From an uncultured Pseudomonadota bacterium (GTDB taxonomy: Bacteria > Myxococcota_A > UBA796 > SXON01), in assembly GCA_903885375.1 (NCBI GenBank), contig CAISIK010000003.1:1-40057 (forward strand): 40,057 nt of DNA, written 5' to 3'. Position numbers and translations under genes: made by a program. Below, piece by piece: positions 7,436-15,392 of this stretch (position 1 is the first letter of the stretch; each line of letters starts with the position of its first letter). The notes beneath the pieces were generated by a model that saw nothing but the letters and a program-made list of their open reading frames with translations, was not told the origin of the DNA and searched no databases.

Positions 7436-8257
7436 ATGCGGCTCTTCGTGACCGGCGCCAGCTCCTTCGTGGGTGCCCACTTCAGCTCCCTCGCCTCCCG
7501 TGAGGGCTTCGTGGTGCACGGCCTGCACCGGAAGACCCCGCTACAGTTGCGGGGCGTGGTGGCCGTCCGCGGCGATGTCGCCGGCACCCGGCCCAGCCCG
7601 GGCACCGAGGTGGTCGTGCACCTCGCCACGAAGGTGATGGCCGACGATGCGCGCGAGCAGAACCGCCGGATGCTCGACGCCGTGCTCTCCTGGCGCCTGC
7701 CGATCGTGTACGCGTCGAGCACGGTCGTCCACTGGGAGCGCCAGAACGAGTACGCGCGTTCCCGAGTGGAGGACGAAGCGCGCGTGCGGGAGAGCGGCCT
7801 GCCCTACCTGATCGTTCGCCCCTGCGCGCCCTACGGGCCTCGCCACCGCGAGCACCAGCCCGCGCACAAGGAGAGCTTCCACACCCTCGCCCGCATGTGC
7901 CGGAAGCTGCCCTTCGTGCCCGTCATGGGCCAGGGCGACTACCGCCGGCAGCCCGTGCACGTGGACGACTTCAACGGCGCCATCCTCCGCCTCATCTCGG
8001 CCGGCGCCTGGGGCGGCGAGTACGACGCGGGCGGACCGACGCCGCTCTCGCTCCGCGACATCATCCAGCAGCTCGGCGGCAAGCGCGTCCTCCCCATCCC
8101 TCGGCCCGTGCTTCGGGTCGTCGGGCCGCTCGCTGGACTCCACTCCGACGTGCTCAGCACCTTCGACACCGACGATGTCGTCGACCCGGGGCCCCTCGCC
8201 GCTGCCTCCGGGCTCTCGCCGCGAGCGTTCGATCCCGGGACCCTCGCCAACGTCTGA
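7436..8257 (+). CDS. NAD-dependent epimerase/dehydratase-like SDR protein
   Basis: A 273-residue extended SDR protein. The NAD(P)-binding loop is GASSFVG (7-13), with VVHLAT and VYASST strands after it. The usual active-site YxxxK reads Y106-ARS-R110, so the lysine is replaced by arginine; this may weaken or change catalysis. The C-terminal half (VRPCAPYGPRH, PVHVDDFNGAI) is typical of nucleotide-sugar epimerases and dehydratases. It starts ten bases after the methyltransferase-like gene, with TAGCGC 12 bases before ATG. The substrate is unknown. Confidence 0.8.
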   Translation: MRLFVTGASSFVGAHFSSLASREGFVVHGLHRKTPLQLRGVVAVRGDVAGTRPSPGTEVVVHLATKVMADDAREQNRRMLDAVLSWRLPIVYASSTVVHWERQNEYARSRVEDEARVRESGLPYLIVRPCAPYGPRHREHQPAHKESFHTLARMCRKLPFVPVMGQGDYRRQPVHVDDFNGAILRLISAGAWGGEYDAGGPTPLSLRDIIQQLGGKRVLPIPRPVLRVVGPLAGLHSDVLSTFDTDDVVDPGPLAAASGLSPRAFDPGTLANV

Positions 8258-8544
8258 ACCTCGCTTGTGCTCCCCAGCCGGCCGGGCAGCTCCTCAGCCG
8301 GCCGGGCAGGACGCGGCGACCCGGGCGACCGGCGGGCGCGGCGGCGCCGGGGCACCCGGGGGGGCGACACCGGCGGGGGGTAGGTCGCCGCACGACACCC
8401 GCGGGCGGGGTCTGGCTGCACCGGCCTGACGTGGGTGGGCGGCGCGGCGGCGGCGGGTCCTGGCGCAGGGGGGAGCGCCGCGGCGGCGATGCAACGCGGG
8501 GCGGGGCGCTCGCGGACCGGCGACGGGCAAACCCGCGTTGCCCA
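8258..8544. other. GC-rich spacer between convergent genes, with tandem 20-bp repeat and hairpin
   Basis: No convincing gene is seen in these 287 bases. A 20-bp unit is repeated in tandem at 8271-8290 and 8291-8310 (18 of 20 identical, core CAGCCGGCCGGGCAG). Several G-runs of four to seven follow. At the far end GGGCAA (8525-8530), 7 bases and TTGCCC (8538-8543) form a hairpin directly after the vWA stop on the minus strand; it has no U-tract. Confidence 0.5.
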
Positions 8545-9321
8545 TCAGCTCCGAAAGAGCTCGCGGACCGCTCGGCGCACCACGTCGGGAAGGTCTCCGT
8601 ACACGCGGGCCCGGTAGATGCGGCCGCGGCCCGCGCGGGCCATCGCGAGGCAGGCGCGGGCGCCCTGGGGATGGTGGTCGCCCACGTGGACCACGTGCAG
8701 GTGCGGGTAGCGGAAGGCGGCGCGCACGGGGTCGTGGCCGACGTTGGCCACGCCGTCGGTGAACAGCATCCCCACCCGCTCCGGGTGACGTCCGCGCGCG
8801 AGCTCCTGGCGCCCCGCCACGAGGCCTCCCTCGATGTTGGTGTAGCCCTGCGCCGGCACCTCGAGCACCCGGCGCACGAGCTCACGGAGGGGGACACGCT
8901 CGCCCGCACGCACGAGGATGTGCGGCACGGTGTCGAACGCCACGACGGCCACGTGCTCCAGCTTGAGGCGGAGGATCGCCGTGGCGACCGCTACCAGCGC
9001 GATCTTCTCGCCCGTCATCGAGAGCGACATGTCGAGCACGGCCACCACGTCGGCCTCGCGGGCCACGCGGCGGGTGAGGCGCACGTCTTCCGGGGTCCAG
9101 GGACGGGGCCGCTCCACGGTGGCGTCGAGGTCGAGGTCGCCGTCGTCGGGCCACGCGAGCGACACCACCCGGGTGGGGCGGACGGCGTGGCGAACGAGCT
9201 CGCGGGCGCGGGCCACGACGGCGTCGATCGCGCGGTCACGGACGGTCTGGCGGGCCGGACCTGCCGGGAGCTGCGCCTGAAGGCGGCGCCAGCCCGCGGC
9301 GGCCGCCCAGCCATCCGGCAA
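8545..9321 (-). CDS. vWA-domain protein, MoxR partner (start uncertain)
   Basis: The C-terminal von Willebrand A domain has a full metal-binding MIDAS site: DMSLS, the threonine in GYTNI and the aspartate in FTDG. MoxR-vWA pairs act as chaperones for metal-cofactor insertion or complex assembly. No ATG or GTG fits the N-terminus. TTG 9321 gives 258 residues, but the frame with coding-like codon use continues upstream to the MoxR stop. There a CTG at 9414 would give a 4-base CTGA overlap (289 residues). A -1 slip on the A7 run near the MoxR end would instead fuse the two proteins. The N-terminal half is rich in Arg and Ala, as in CoxE/BchD-like proteins. Confidence 0.75.
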   Translation of the reverse strand: MPDGWAAAAGWRRLQAQLPAGPARQTVRDRAIDAVVARARELVRHAVRPTRVVSLAWPDDGDLDLDATVERPRPWTPEDVRLTRRVAREADVVAVLDMSLSMTGEKIALVAVATAILRLKLEHVAVVAFDTVPHILVRAGERVPLRELVRRVLEVPAQGYTNIEGGLVAGRQELARGRHPERVGMLFTDGVANVGHDPVRAAFRYPHLHVVHVGDHHPQGARACLAMARAGRGRIYRARVYGDLPDVVRRAVRELFRS

Positions 9322-9410
9322 CGATCCGGGGGGCGCCGGCGAGGCGGGGCCGAGGTTCCCGATGGAGCCGGCTTCCTGGTCGAGGAGTTCGGTCGCCGCT
9401 CCGGGGGCGC

Positions 9411-10220
9411 TCAGGCCGGTGCGGCGACCCCCGCTTTTTTTGCGAGGTCGTCCAGCACGCGGTCGATCGGGGTGGCCGAGGCATCGAGCAGCTCGATGCG
9501 CGTGGGCAGGGCGAGCCGCGCCGCGCGCAGGACATCGCCCCCGAGCCGTGCGGCGATGTCGGCGATGGCCACCGCGGCGCGCACGGATGCCCCTCGACGG
9601 ATGCGCGGGTCGTGGCGGGTGGCGCGCACCAGCGCCACCGAGGCCGCCACCAGCTCGGCGCTCGGCGCACCGCGACACTCCTGGAGGACGATCCGGCGCT
9701 CCTCCTCCTCCGACTGGTAGTCCAGGACCACCAATTCGAACCGGTCGAGCAGCGCCTCGGACAGGGCGCCCGTGGCCACGAACTCGCTCGGATTCTGCGT
9801 GGACACCACCGCGAAACCGGGGAGCGCCACCACCTCGCCGAGGCTCGGAACCTGCGCGCGGCCCTCGTCGAGCGCGGGCAGGAGCACGTTCTGCACGCCC
9901 TCCGGCATGCGGTTCAGCTCGTTGATGAAGAGCACGCCGCCGCTCTGCATGGCCGCCACGAGCGGGCCCGCCACGAAGAACTCCGGCTGGTACCCGGCCC
10001 GCAGGACGGCCGGCGGGTCGAAGTAGCCGACGAGCTTGCCCTCGGTGTACCGGCCATCCCCGTCCACCCGGAAAAGGGGGCGGTCGAGGACCCCGCACAC
10101 GGCCCGCGCGAGCGCCGTCTTGCCCACCCCGACCGGGCCTTCGAGCAGCACGTGCCTCCCCGCCGCGAGGCAGGCGTGCAGGGCTTCCGTTTCGCTGGCG
10201 CGACCGACGATCAGGCTCAT
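9411..10220 (-). CDS. MoxR-type AAA+ ATPase
   Basis: A 269-residue AAA+ ATPase. Walker A is GPVGVGKT (28-35). Walker B reads LFINELNR, where the usual Asp before Glu is replaced by Asn, while STQNP (sensor 1) and the LLDRF arginine-finger region are present. MoxR proteins work with a vWA protein encoded next to them to remodel or activate a metalloenzyme; the vWA gene follows directly. The GMC oxidoreductase gene lies 35 bp upstream on the same strand. No ribosome site is seen, but TAGGTC lies exactly 12 bases before ATG. The 3' end holds an A7 run (minus strand, 9441-9435). Confidence 0.88.
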   Translation of the reverse strand: MSLIVGRASETEALHACLAAGRHVLLEGPVGVGKTALARAVCGVLDRPLFRVDGDGRYTEGKLVGYFDPPAVLRAGYQPEFFVAGPLVAAMQSGGVLFINELNRMPEGVQNVLLPALDEGRAQVPSLGEVVALPGFAVVSTQNPSEFVATGALSEALLDRFELVVLDYQSEEEERRIVLQECRGAPSAELVAASVALVRATRHDPRIRRGASVRAAVAIADIAARLGGDVLRAARLALPTRIELLDASATPIDRVLDDLAKKAGVAAPA

Positions 10221-10255
10221 GCCCGCGACCTATTCCGCCCGGGCCTCATGCGGGG

Positions 10256-11761
10256 CTACGCGGCATCGGCCACCGCGGCCCCCACCGTGAGGCCCACGGC
10301 GTAGACCGTGACCTGGGGGTTCACCCCGAGCGAGGTCGGGAAGACGCTGGCGTCGGCCACATGGAGGTTGTCCCACCCCCAAACGCGACCATCGGCATCC
10401 ACCACACTCGTGGCGGGGAAGGCGCCCATCCGGCAGGTGCCCATCGGATGGGAGGCGTAGAGACCAAGCTGGTGCGCCGGAAGATCATCAGGGATGGCCC
10501 GGCTGAGGTCGGCGTTGGCGGGCACGGCGCCGACACCCTGGGCCCCCGCCACCACCGCATCTGCGCCCGCGGCGAAGAACACCCGGGCGGCGCTCCGGAC
10601 CCCCTCGAGGAGCACGCGCCTGTCCCGCTCACCGAGCGAGTACTGGATGCCGGCCCGACCGACGCTCCCCGTGCTGTCCTCGTCGTGAACCACCACGCCT
10701 GCCGAGCCGCACCGCCGCAGGTCGGCCATCCACTGGAGCGCCTCCGCGGGCTTCAGCGCGAGCTGCACCCACGCCTGGTCGGGGGGCGCGTTGTAGACCT
10801 GGAGGAGGTAGCCCTCCTCCCAGCGGTCCACGTAGTAGCCCTGCGTGACGCCCATCCACGGACGGATGTCGTGGTCGAACCTGCCGACCACGCCGGTGGT
10901 GGGATGGATGCGGAGGTTCTCGCCCACGGGGCCGCCCGCGAGCCCGTTGTCGATGAGGAAGCGCGGGGTGCCGATGGCGCCACCGCTCAGGATGAAGTGC
11001 CGGGCGCGAACCCGGAAGGTGCCCGTGGGCGATTCCTGCGCCGGATCGAGCATCTGCCCGAGCAGGGCCGTGACCCGGCCCCCCTCGCTCTCCACGCCCT
11101 CCACGCGGCAGTCCCCGAAAACCCCGCAGCCGCCGCTTTCCACCGCCTCGGCGAGGAAGGTCCGGTCGGCCGAACGTTTGGCGCCCACCTCGCAGCCCTG
11201 CTGGCAGCTACCGCAGCCCACACAGTTGGGCGCGGCCCGAGCGAGCCAAGCACCCTTGAGGCCGAGCCGATCGGCCCCGAGCTTGAAGATGCGGTTGTTG
11301 TCGCGCTGGACCTCGGGCGGGTTCACGCTGACGCCGAGCGTGCGCCAGATCCGCTCGAAGCACATGTCCATCCAAGCGGGGGCAAACCGCGAGCACCCCT
11401 CGGCGCGCCAGCGCTCCAGCACGGGCTCCGGCGTGCGAAAGCAGATCGCGCTGTTGATGAGCGTGCTGCCGCCCACCCCGCGCCCGCCGGGAAGGACGGT
11501 GACGGCGTTGCCATGCGCCGCCCGCGTGCCGCGCCCCTGGTACAGGTTGCGCCAGGCCCAGATGCTGCTGGGCCGGAACTGGCTCGGCTGCCAGTGCGAG
11601 CCCTCCTCGATCACCGCCACCCGCAGGCCACGCTCCGTGCAGGCCGCTGCCGCCGCGCTCCCGCCGGCGCCGGCGCCGACGATGACCACGTCCACGTCAA
11701 GCTCCAGCGTGGCTCCATAGTCCCGCGCCCCATGTCGGCCGGGTTGGAAGGTTCCGATCAT
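10256..11761 (-). CDS. GMC-family FAD-dependent oxidoreductase with Cys-rich insert
   Basis: A 501-residue flavoprotein. The FAD-binding loop is VIVGAGAGGSAAAA (26-39); GGRGVGGSTLIN is the second family motif. The catalytic pair is His in SHPMGTCRMG and Asn in VNPQVTVYAV near the C-terminus. A cluster CVGCGSCQQGC lies mid-protein, as in long-chain alcohol oxidase-like and other membrane-linked GMC enzymes. Start ATG 11761 has GGAGG six bases upstream. The gene follows a Tat-signal small-subunit gene by 25 bp, so the two probably form a periplasmic or membrane alcohol/sugar dehydrogenase. The usual cytochrome c subunit is not present nearby. Confidence 0.88.
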   Translation of the reverse strand: MIGTFQPGRHGARDYGATLELDVDVVIVGAGAGGSAAAAACTERGLRVAVIEEGSHWQPSQFRPSSIWAWRNLYQGRGTRAAHGNAVTVLPGGRGVGGSTLINSAICFRTPEPVLERWRAEGCSRFAPAWMDMCFERIWRTLGVSVNPPEVQRDNNRIFKLGADRLGLKGAWLARAAPNCVGCGSCQQGCEVGAKRSADRTFLAEAVESGGCGVFGDCRVEGVESEGGRVTALLGQMLDPAQESPTGTFRVRARHFILSGGAIGTPRFLIDNGLAGGPVGENLRIHPTTGVVGRFDHDIRPWMGVTQGYYVDRWEEGYLLQVYNAPPDQAWVQLALKPAEALQWMADLRRCGSAGVVVHDEDSTGSVGRAGIQYSLGERDRRVLLEGVRSAARVFFAAGADAVVAGAQGVGAVPANADLSRAIPDDLPAHQLGLYASHPMGTCRMGAFPATSVVDADGRVWGWDNLHVADASVFPTSLGVNPQVTVYAVGLTVGAAVADAA

Positions 11762-11786
11762 GGTGCCTCCGCAGGGCGCCGAAGCG

Positions 11787-12290
11787 CTACGCGGCGCCCA
11801 CGTGGCAGTCGGACTGCCAACCGAGGCCGGCACGCACGGCGGGCGCGTTGAACCAGGCCCAGCCGACGCAGGTCTTCAGCACCTCGTAGGCCATGCGACG
11901 GGGCACGTTCCCCGCCTCGGACCACTCGGCGAGGATCTCCTCGCGCACGGGGCGTTCGAGGTGGCTGAAGCGCCCGCCGTGGGTGGCCACCGAGCCGTAT
12001 TCCAGGCCGCGGAGGAGGTGCCGGAAGACGGGGGCCACCACCGGGTCGAGGTCCTCGGCGAGCATCCGATCGAGCTCGCCGGCCACGTTCACGGCCGAGC
12101 CGGCCACGCCCACAGGATTTCCGGGCGGGAAGAACGCATCGGCCAGCGCCGCCACGACCTCGGCCTCTGCGACCGAGAAAAGCCGGCTGCCCGCGGCCGC
12201 GGCCGGGAGGTGGGCGAGCACGCCGCCACCCGAAGCGAGCGCGGCGCAGGCGGAGGAAGCGGCGAGGAGCTGTCGGCGGGTGATCGGCAT
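11787..12290 (-). CDS. Gluconate 2-dehydrogenase subunit 3-like protein with Tat signal
   Basis: A 167-residue protein beginning MPITRRQLLAASSACAALA: twin arginines and a hydrophobic stretch form a Tat export signal with an Ala-rich cleavage region. The mature part (FSVAEAEVVAALADAFFPPG and later VLKTCVGWAWFNAP) fits the small gamma subunit of membrane GMC dehydrogenases (gluconate 2-dehydrogenase subunit 3 family). In that family the small subunit carries the folded partner across the membrane. It is the first gene of the minus-strand cluster. There is no Shine-Dalgarno site; TATCTT lies 12 bases before ATG and a palindrome lies just upstream. Confidence 0.82.
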   Translation of the reverse strand: MPITRRQLLAASSACAALASGGGVLAHLPAAAAGSRLFSVAEAEVVAALADAFFPPGNPVGVAGSAVNVAGELDRMLAEDLDPVVAPVFRHLLRGLEYGSVATHGGRFSHLERPVREEILAEWSEAGNVPRRMAYEVLKTCVGWAWFNAPAVRAGLGWQSDCHVGAA

Positions 12291-12527
12291 GGAGTAAAGA
12301 TACTGACTGGTCGGTCCGACCGCTACCGGCTGGATGCGAAAAACTTTACGCACCCCGCGCACAACATTTCGCACATGTAGACTATTGAACGTTTCAGCAT
12401 GTCTATTGCCAATAAGCGCCCAAACCGACCCATCGGTCGGACTGATGAAAATGTAACGCATCATACCAATCGTGGGCCGGGCCCCGACGGGGTGCGTCGG
12501 TTACCCGGCGGGCGGTCCGGAGTCCTG
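12291..12527. promoter_or_regulatory. Divergent control region with two GGTCGG palindromes
   Basis: This AT-richer stretch separates the GMC cluster from the ThDP enzyme. Palindrome 1 is GGTCGG-T-CCGACC (12309-12321), directly upstream of the -10-like TATCTT (12302-12297, minus), where a repressor would block the GMC cluster. Palindrome 2 is CCGACC-CATC-GGTCGG (12425-12440), about 90 bases before the ThDP start. Also present are TGCGAAA (12335-12341) mirrored by TTTCGCA (12367-12373), and a direct repeat CATGT(AGA)CTATTG at 12374-12387 and 12398-12408. The shared half-sites suggest one TetR-like dimeric regulator for both sides. No regulator gene is in the window. Confidence 0.55.
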
Positions 12528-14153
12528 ATGTCCTACGCCCACGGTGGTTACCTCGTCGCCGAAGCCCTCAAGAAGGAGGGCGTCAGCCACGTCTTCACGC
12601 TCTGCGGCGGCCACATCCAGCACATCTACGACGGCTGCCTGGACCTCGGCATTCGCGTGGTCGACTTCCGCCACGAGCAGTCGGCCGGCCACGCCGCCGA
12701 GGGCTGGGCGCGCGCTACGGGGCGCCCGGGCGTGGCGCTCGTCACGGCCGGCCCCGGGGTGACCGACGCCGTCACCGCCGCGGCCAACGCGATGCGCGGG
12801 GGCGTTCCGATGATCCTGATCGGCGGGCAGGGCCCGCGGTTCTTCTCCGGCATGGGCTCCCTCCAGGAGATGGACCACGTCACCCTCCTGCGCAGCATCA
12901 CCAAGTGGTCGGTCACGGTGCCCGAAACCCGGCGCATCCCCGACTTCATGGCGATGGCGTTCCGCAAGGCGATGACGGGGGTGCCCGGCCCCGTTTTCCT
13001 CGAAATGCCGCTCGACGTGCTCATGGGCATGGAGGAGATGGACGGCCTCCACTACCCGTCGAACTACCGCACCGACGCGGTCGCGGGCGGCGATCCTCTC
13101 GCCATCGCGGCGGCCGCCGCCCTGCTCGAAGGCGCCGAACGCCCGGTGGCGCTCGTGGGCACGCAGTGGTGGTGGAGCCCCTACAAGCCCGCCATCCACG
13201 AGTTCCTCCGGGCGTGGGACCTCCCCGTCTTCCTCAACGGCGGCGCCCGCGGCGCCCTCCCGCCGGATGACCCTCGCTTCTTCCGCCTCTGCCGCAACAA
13301 GGCCCTCGCCAGCGCCGACGTCATCGTGGTCTTCGGCACCCCGTGGGACTTCCGGCTCAACTACGGCAACGACGTCCCCGCCGGCACTCGCGTGATCCAC
13401 GTCGACCTCGACCCCGACGTGATCGGGCACAACCGCGGCGCCGACGTGGGCATCGTGGGCGACAGCGGGCTGGTGATGAAGGCGCTCGCCGCTTCCGGCC
13501 GTCGCTCGGGGGCCGCGTGGGTGGAGTCCGTGCGGCACATGGAGCGGGCCCGGTTCGCGAAGATGGAGCCCGAGCTCCACAGCGACAGCACGCCCATCAA
13601 CCCGCTCCGGTTCTCCTGGGAGCTCGCGCAGGCGATGCCGCGCAACGCCTCGGTGGTGTGTGATGGCGGCGACATCGTGGGCACGGCCGCGAAGGTGGTC
13701 GACGTACACGAGCCCGGCCGCTGGATGGACCCGGGCCCGCTCGGCACCCTCGGCGTCGGCCCCGCGTTCGCGATGGCCGCCAGCCTCGCCCGGCCCGCCG
13801 ACCCCGTCTTCGTCATCTACGGCGATGGCAGCTTCGGCCTCAACGGCATGGAGTACGAGGCTGCCGCCCGCCAGAAGATTCCCTTCGTGGGCGTGATGGG
13901 CAACGATGCCGCGTGGACCCAGATCCGCCGCGGACAGCAGCAGCTCTTCGGCGCGGAACGCCTGCCTGCCACCGCGCTGGAGTTCACCCGGTACGACCGC
14001 GTGGTGGAGGCGCTGGGCGGCCACGGCGAGTACGTGGAGCGGCCGGAGGACATCCGCCCGGCGATCGAGCGCGCGTTGGAGAGCGGCAAGCCGGCCCTGG
14101 TGAACGTGAAGATCGGCACCTCCAGCTTCCGCGAAGGCGCGATCTCGGTCTGA
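12528..14153 (+). CDS. Thiamine-diphosphate enzyme, acetolactate synthase/oxalyl-CoA decarboxylase-like
   Basis: A 541-residue ThDP-dependent enzyme. The catalytic Glu of the pyrimidine domain is Glu50 in FRHEQSAGHAAEGWAR. The Mg-ThDP motif is GDGSF (432-436) with Asn459-Asp460 closing it. The middle FAD/CoA-like domain is present. GSLQEMDHVTLLRSITKW is the family loop shared by acetolactate synthases, oxalyl-CoA decarboxylases and 2-hydroxyacyl-CoA lyases, and I cannot choose among them. ATG 12528 is preferred because GGAG precedes it and the fold starts here; an upstream ATG at 12399 would add 43 low-complexity residues inside the control region. It is divergent from the GMC cluster and ends 10 bp from a convergent lipoprotein gene. 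Confidence 0.85.
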   Translation: MSYAHGGYLVAEALKKEGVSHVFTLCGGHIQHIYDGCLDLGIRVVDFRHEQSAGHAAEGWARATGRPGVALVTAGPGVTDAVTAAANAMRGGVPMILIGGQGPRFFSGMGSLQEMDHVTLLRSITKWSVTVPETRRIPDFMAMAFRKAMTGVPGPVFLEMPLDVLMGMEEMDGLHYPSNYRTDAVAGGDPLAIAAAAALLEGAERPVALVGTQWWWSPYKPAIHEFLRAWDLPVFLNGGARGALPPDDPRFFRLCRNKALASADVIVVFGTPWDFRLNYGNDVPAGTRVIHVDLDPDVIGHNRGADVGIVGDSGLVMKALAASGRRSGAAWVESVRHMERARFAKMEPELHSDSTPINPLRFSWELAQAMPRNASVVCDGGDIVGTAAKVVDVHEPGRWMDPGPLGTLGVGPAFAMAASLARPADPVFVIYGDGSFGLNGMEYEAAARQKIPFVGVMGNDAAWTQIRRGQQQLFGAERLPATALEFTRYDRVVEALGGHGEYVERPEDIRPAIERALESGKPALVNVKIGTSSFREGAISV

Positions 14154-14163
14154 ACGGGCCGAA

Positions 14164-15138
14164 CTACTCGACGCGGACCATCGCGCAGGTGTTGCCGATG
14201 CGCTCGCGCTTGCCCTCGCAGGTCTTGTAGCGATCGAAGTAGATCACGTGCTTGCCCTTCTCGGCGAGGGTGACCGTGGTATCCCAACGGGGGCCGAACT
14301 TGGCGTCCTCGGTGGTGGTCATCTCCGACTGCTGCTTGACCCAGTCCTTGTAGAGATCGGCGGTGTAGATGCAGCCCTCCGCGCCCTTCTGGTCCTTCTG
14401 GAGGATGGCGGAGAACTTGACGGCGCCGCCGGGCTGCACGGGCACGTGCGTGTCGTCCGGGCCCGGCGACCAGGCGGAGTCGGCATCCTTGCAGGACTCC
14501 CAGGTGTACTCGGTGTCGACCTGGGCGAATTTCGCGGAGCCGAGCACATTCTCGTACTCGTTGAGCTTGCCGTCGACCATCGTCTGGTACTTGTCCTGGA
14601 GGGTGACCTCGCAGGTGCCGGGGTCCACCGCCACGCGGAACTTCCCGCGCATCTTGTTGCCGGGGCTGTTGTCGGACTTGCGCTGCTGGGCGATCTCGTC
14701 GCCCTTGAGCTTCTTCAGCTCGGCGTTGACCGACTCCGCGGCCTTGGTGGCCACATCCAGAGGGATGCCCGCCGCGGTGCTGACCGCCGCGGGATCGCAC
14801 ACGCCGTCGTGCACCGCGGCCCAGGCCTTGCAGAAGGCCTCCGCGTGCGGCTCGCTCTCCAAGCAGGTCGCAACCTTGCCCTCGAGCGCGCAATCGTACT
14901 TGAAAACGTCGCTCGAGGAGCCGGCCGTGTAGTCGGCCTTCAGGGCGCCACCTTCATCGCGGAAACGAACGCGGGCCGCCGGCTCGGGCTTCGAGGGGCC
15001 GACCGGCTGCGGGGCCTGGTACACCCACTGCGTACCCGCGAGCTTCGTCACGTCGACATCGCACTTCGGCTTGGTGACCTCCGGTTCGGCGGTCTGCGGC
15101 GTGGGCATGTCACAGGCGAGGACGAGGAGAACGAACAT
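14164..15138 (-). CDS. Putative lipoprotein, function unknown
   Basis: A 324-residue protein with a very short lipoprotein signal (MFVLLVLACD, Cys10 as lipid site). A Thr/Pro-rich linker and a Cys-containing mature region follow (KPKCDVDV, CKAWAAVHDGVC, PGTCEVTL, WESCKDAD, YKTCEGKRE). At least eight cysteines in the mature part suggest disulphide bonds in the periplasm. Start ATG 15138 has GGAG at a good distance; codons further upstream lie in the control region. No family was recognised. It is divergent from the ExbB/ExbD operon with 254 bp between the starts. Confidence 0.72.
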   Translation of the reverse strand: MFVLLVLACDMPTPQTAEPEVTKPKCDVDVTKLAGTQWVYQAPQPVGPSKPEPAARVRFRDEGGALKADYTAGSSSDVFKYDCALEGKVATCLESEPHAEAFCKAWAAVHDGVCDPAAVSTAAGIPLDVATKAAESVNAELKKLKGDEIAQQRKSDNSPGNKMRGKFRVAVDPGTCEVTLQDKYQTMVDGKLNEYENVLGSAKFAQVDTEYTWESCKDADSAWSPGPDDTHVPVQPGGAVKFSAILQKDQKGAEGCIYTADLYKDWVKQQSEMTTTEDAKFGPRWDTTVTLAEKGKHVIYFDRYKTCEGKRERIGNTCAMVRVE

Positions 15139-15392
15139 TCTGACTCCGGGGGGGCAGGGCCGGAATACCAAAGAAGCGGTTCCGCTGTCAAGGGCGCCAC
15201 CCAATCCTCCGTTGACGGACTTTTTGCGATCCCTTCTGTCACATCCGTGGTCTGATGCCTCCCATCGACTAGACGCGGCTTCGATCAGGCTTGACGGTTC
15301 CCTTGCGAGGGTATCTGGCAGGCGCTGAAAGATTCTGCTACAAGGGTCGGCGCTTCCAAACCCCCAGTCGGCGTTGTTGCCGAGGAGTCATC
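15139..15392. promoter_or_regulatory. Divergent intergenic region with candidate exbB promoter
   Basis: No gene is seen in these 254 bases. On the plus strand an extended -10 (TGC-TACAAG, TACAAG at 15339-15344) lies about 50 bases before the exbB-like start; it has the same hexamer as the microcompartment promoter. Its -35 is weak. A TTGACG (15291-15296) lies further up, too far away for standard spacing to that box. AGGAG (15383-15387) serves the start at 15393. Confidence 0.35.

Noticed and set aside
8340..8510. G-runs as a G-quadruplex element
   Set aside because: Runs are far apart and expected by chance at this GC content; no supporting context.
12399..12527. Upstream ATG 12399 as start of the ThDP enzyme
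   Set aside because: It would add 43 residues unlike the family, cross the second palindrome, and has no ribosome site; ATG 12528 has GGAG.
12528..14153. ThDP enzyme as a microcompartment core enzyme
   Set aside because: It has no terminal helix-linker, lies 8 kb away and has its own control region shared with the GMC cluster.
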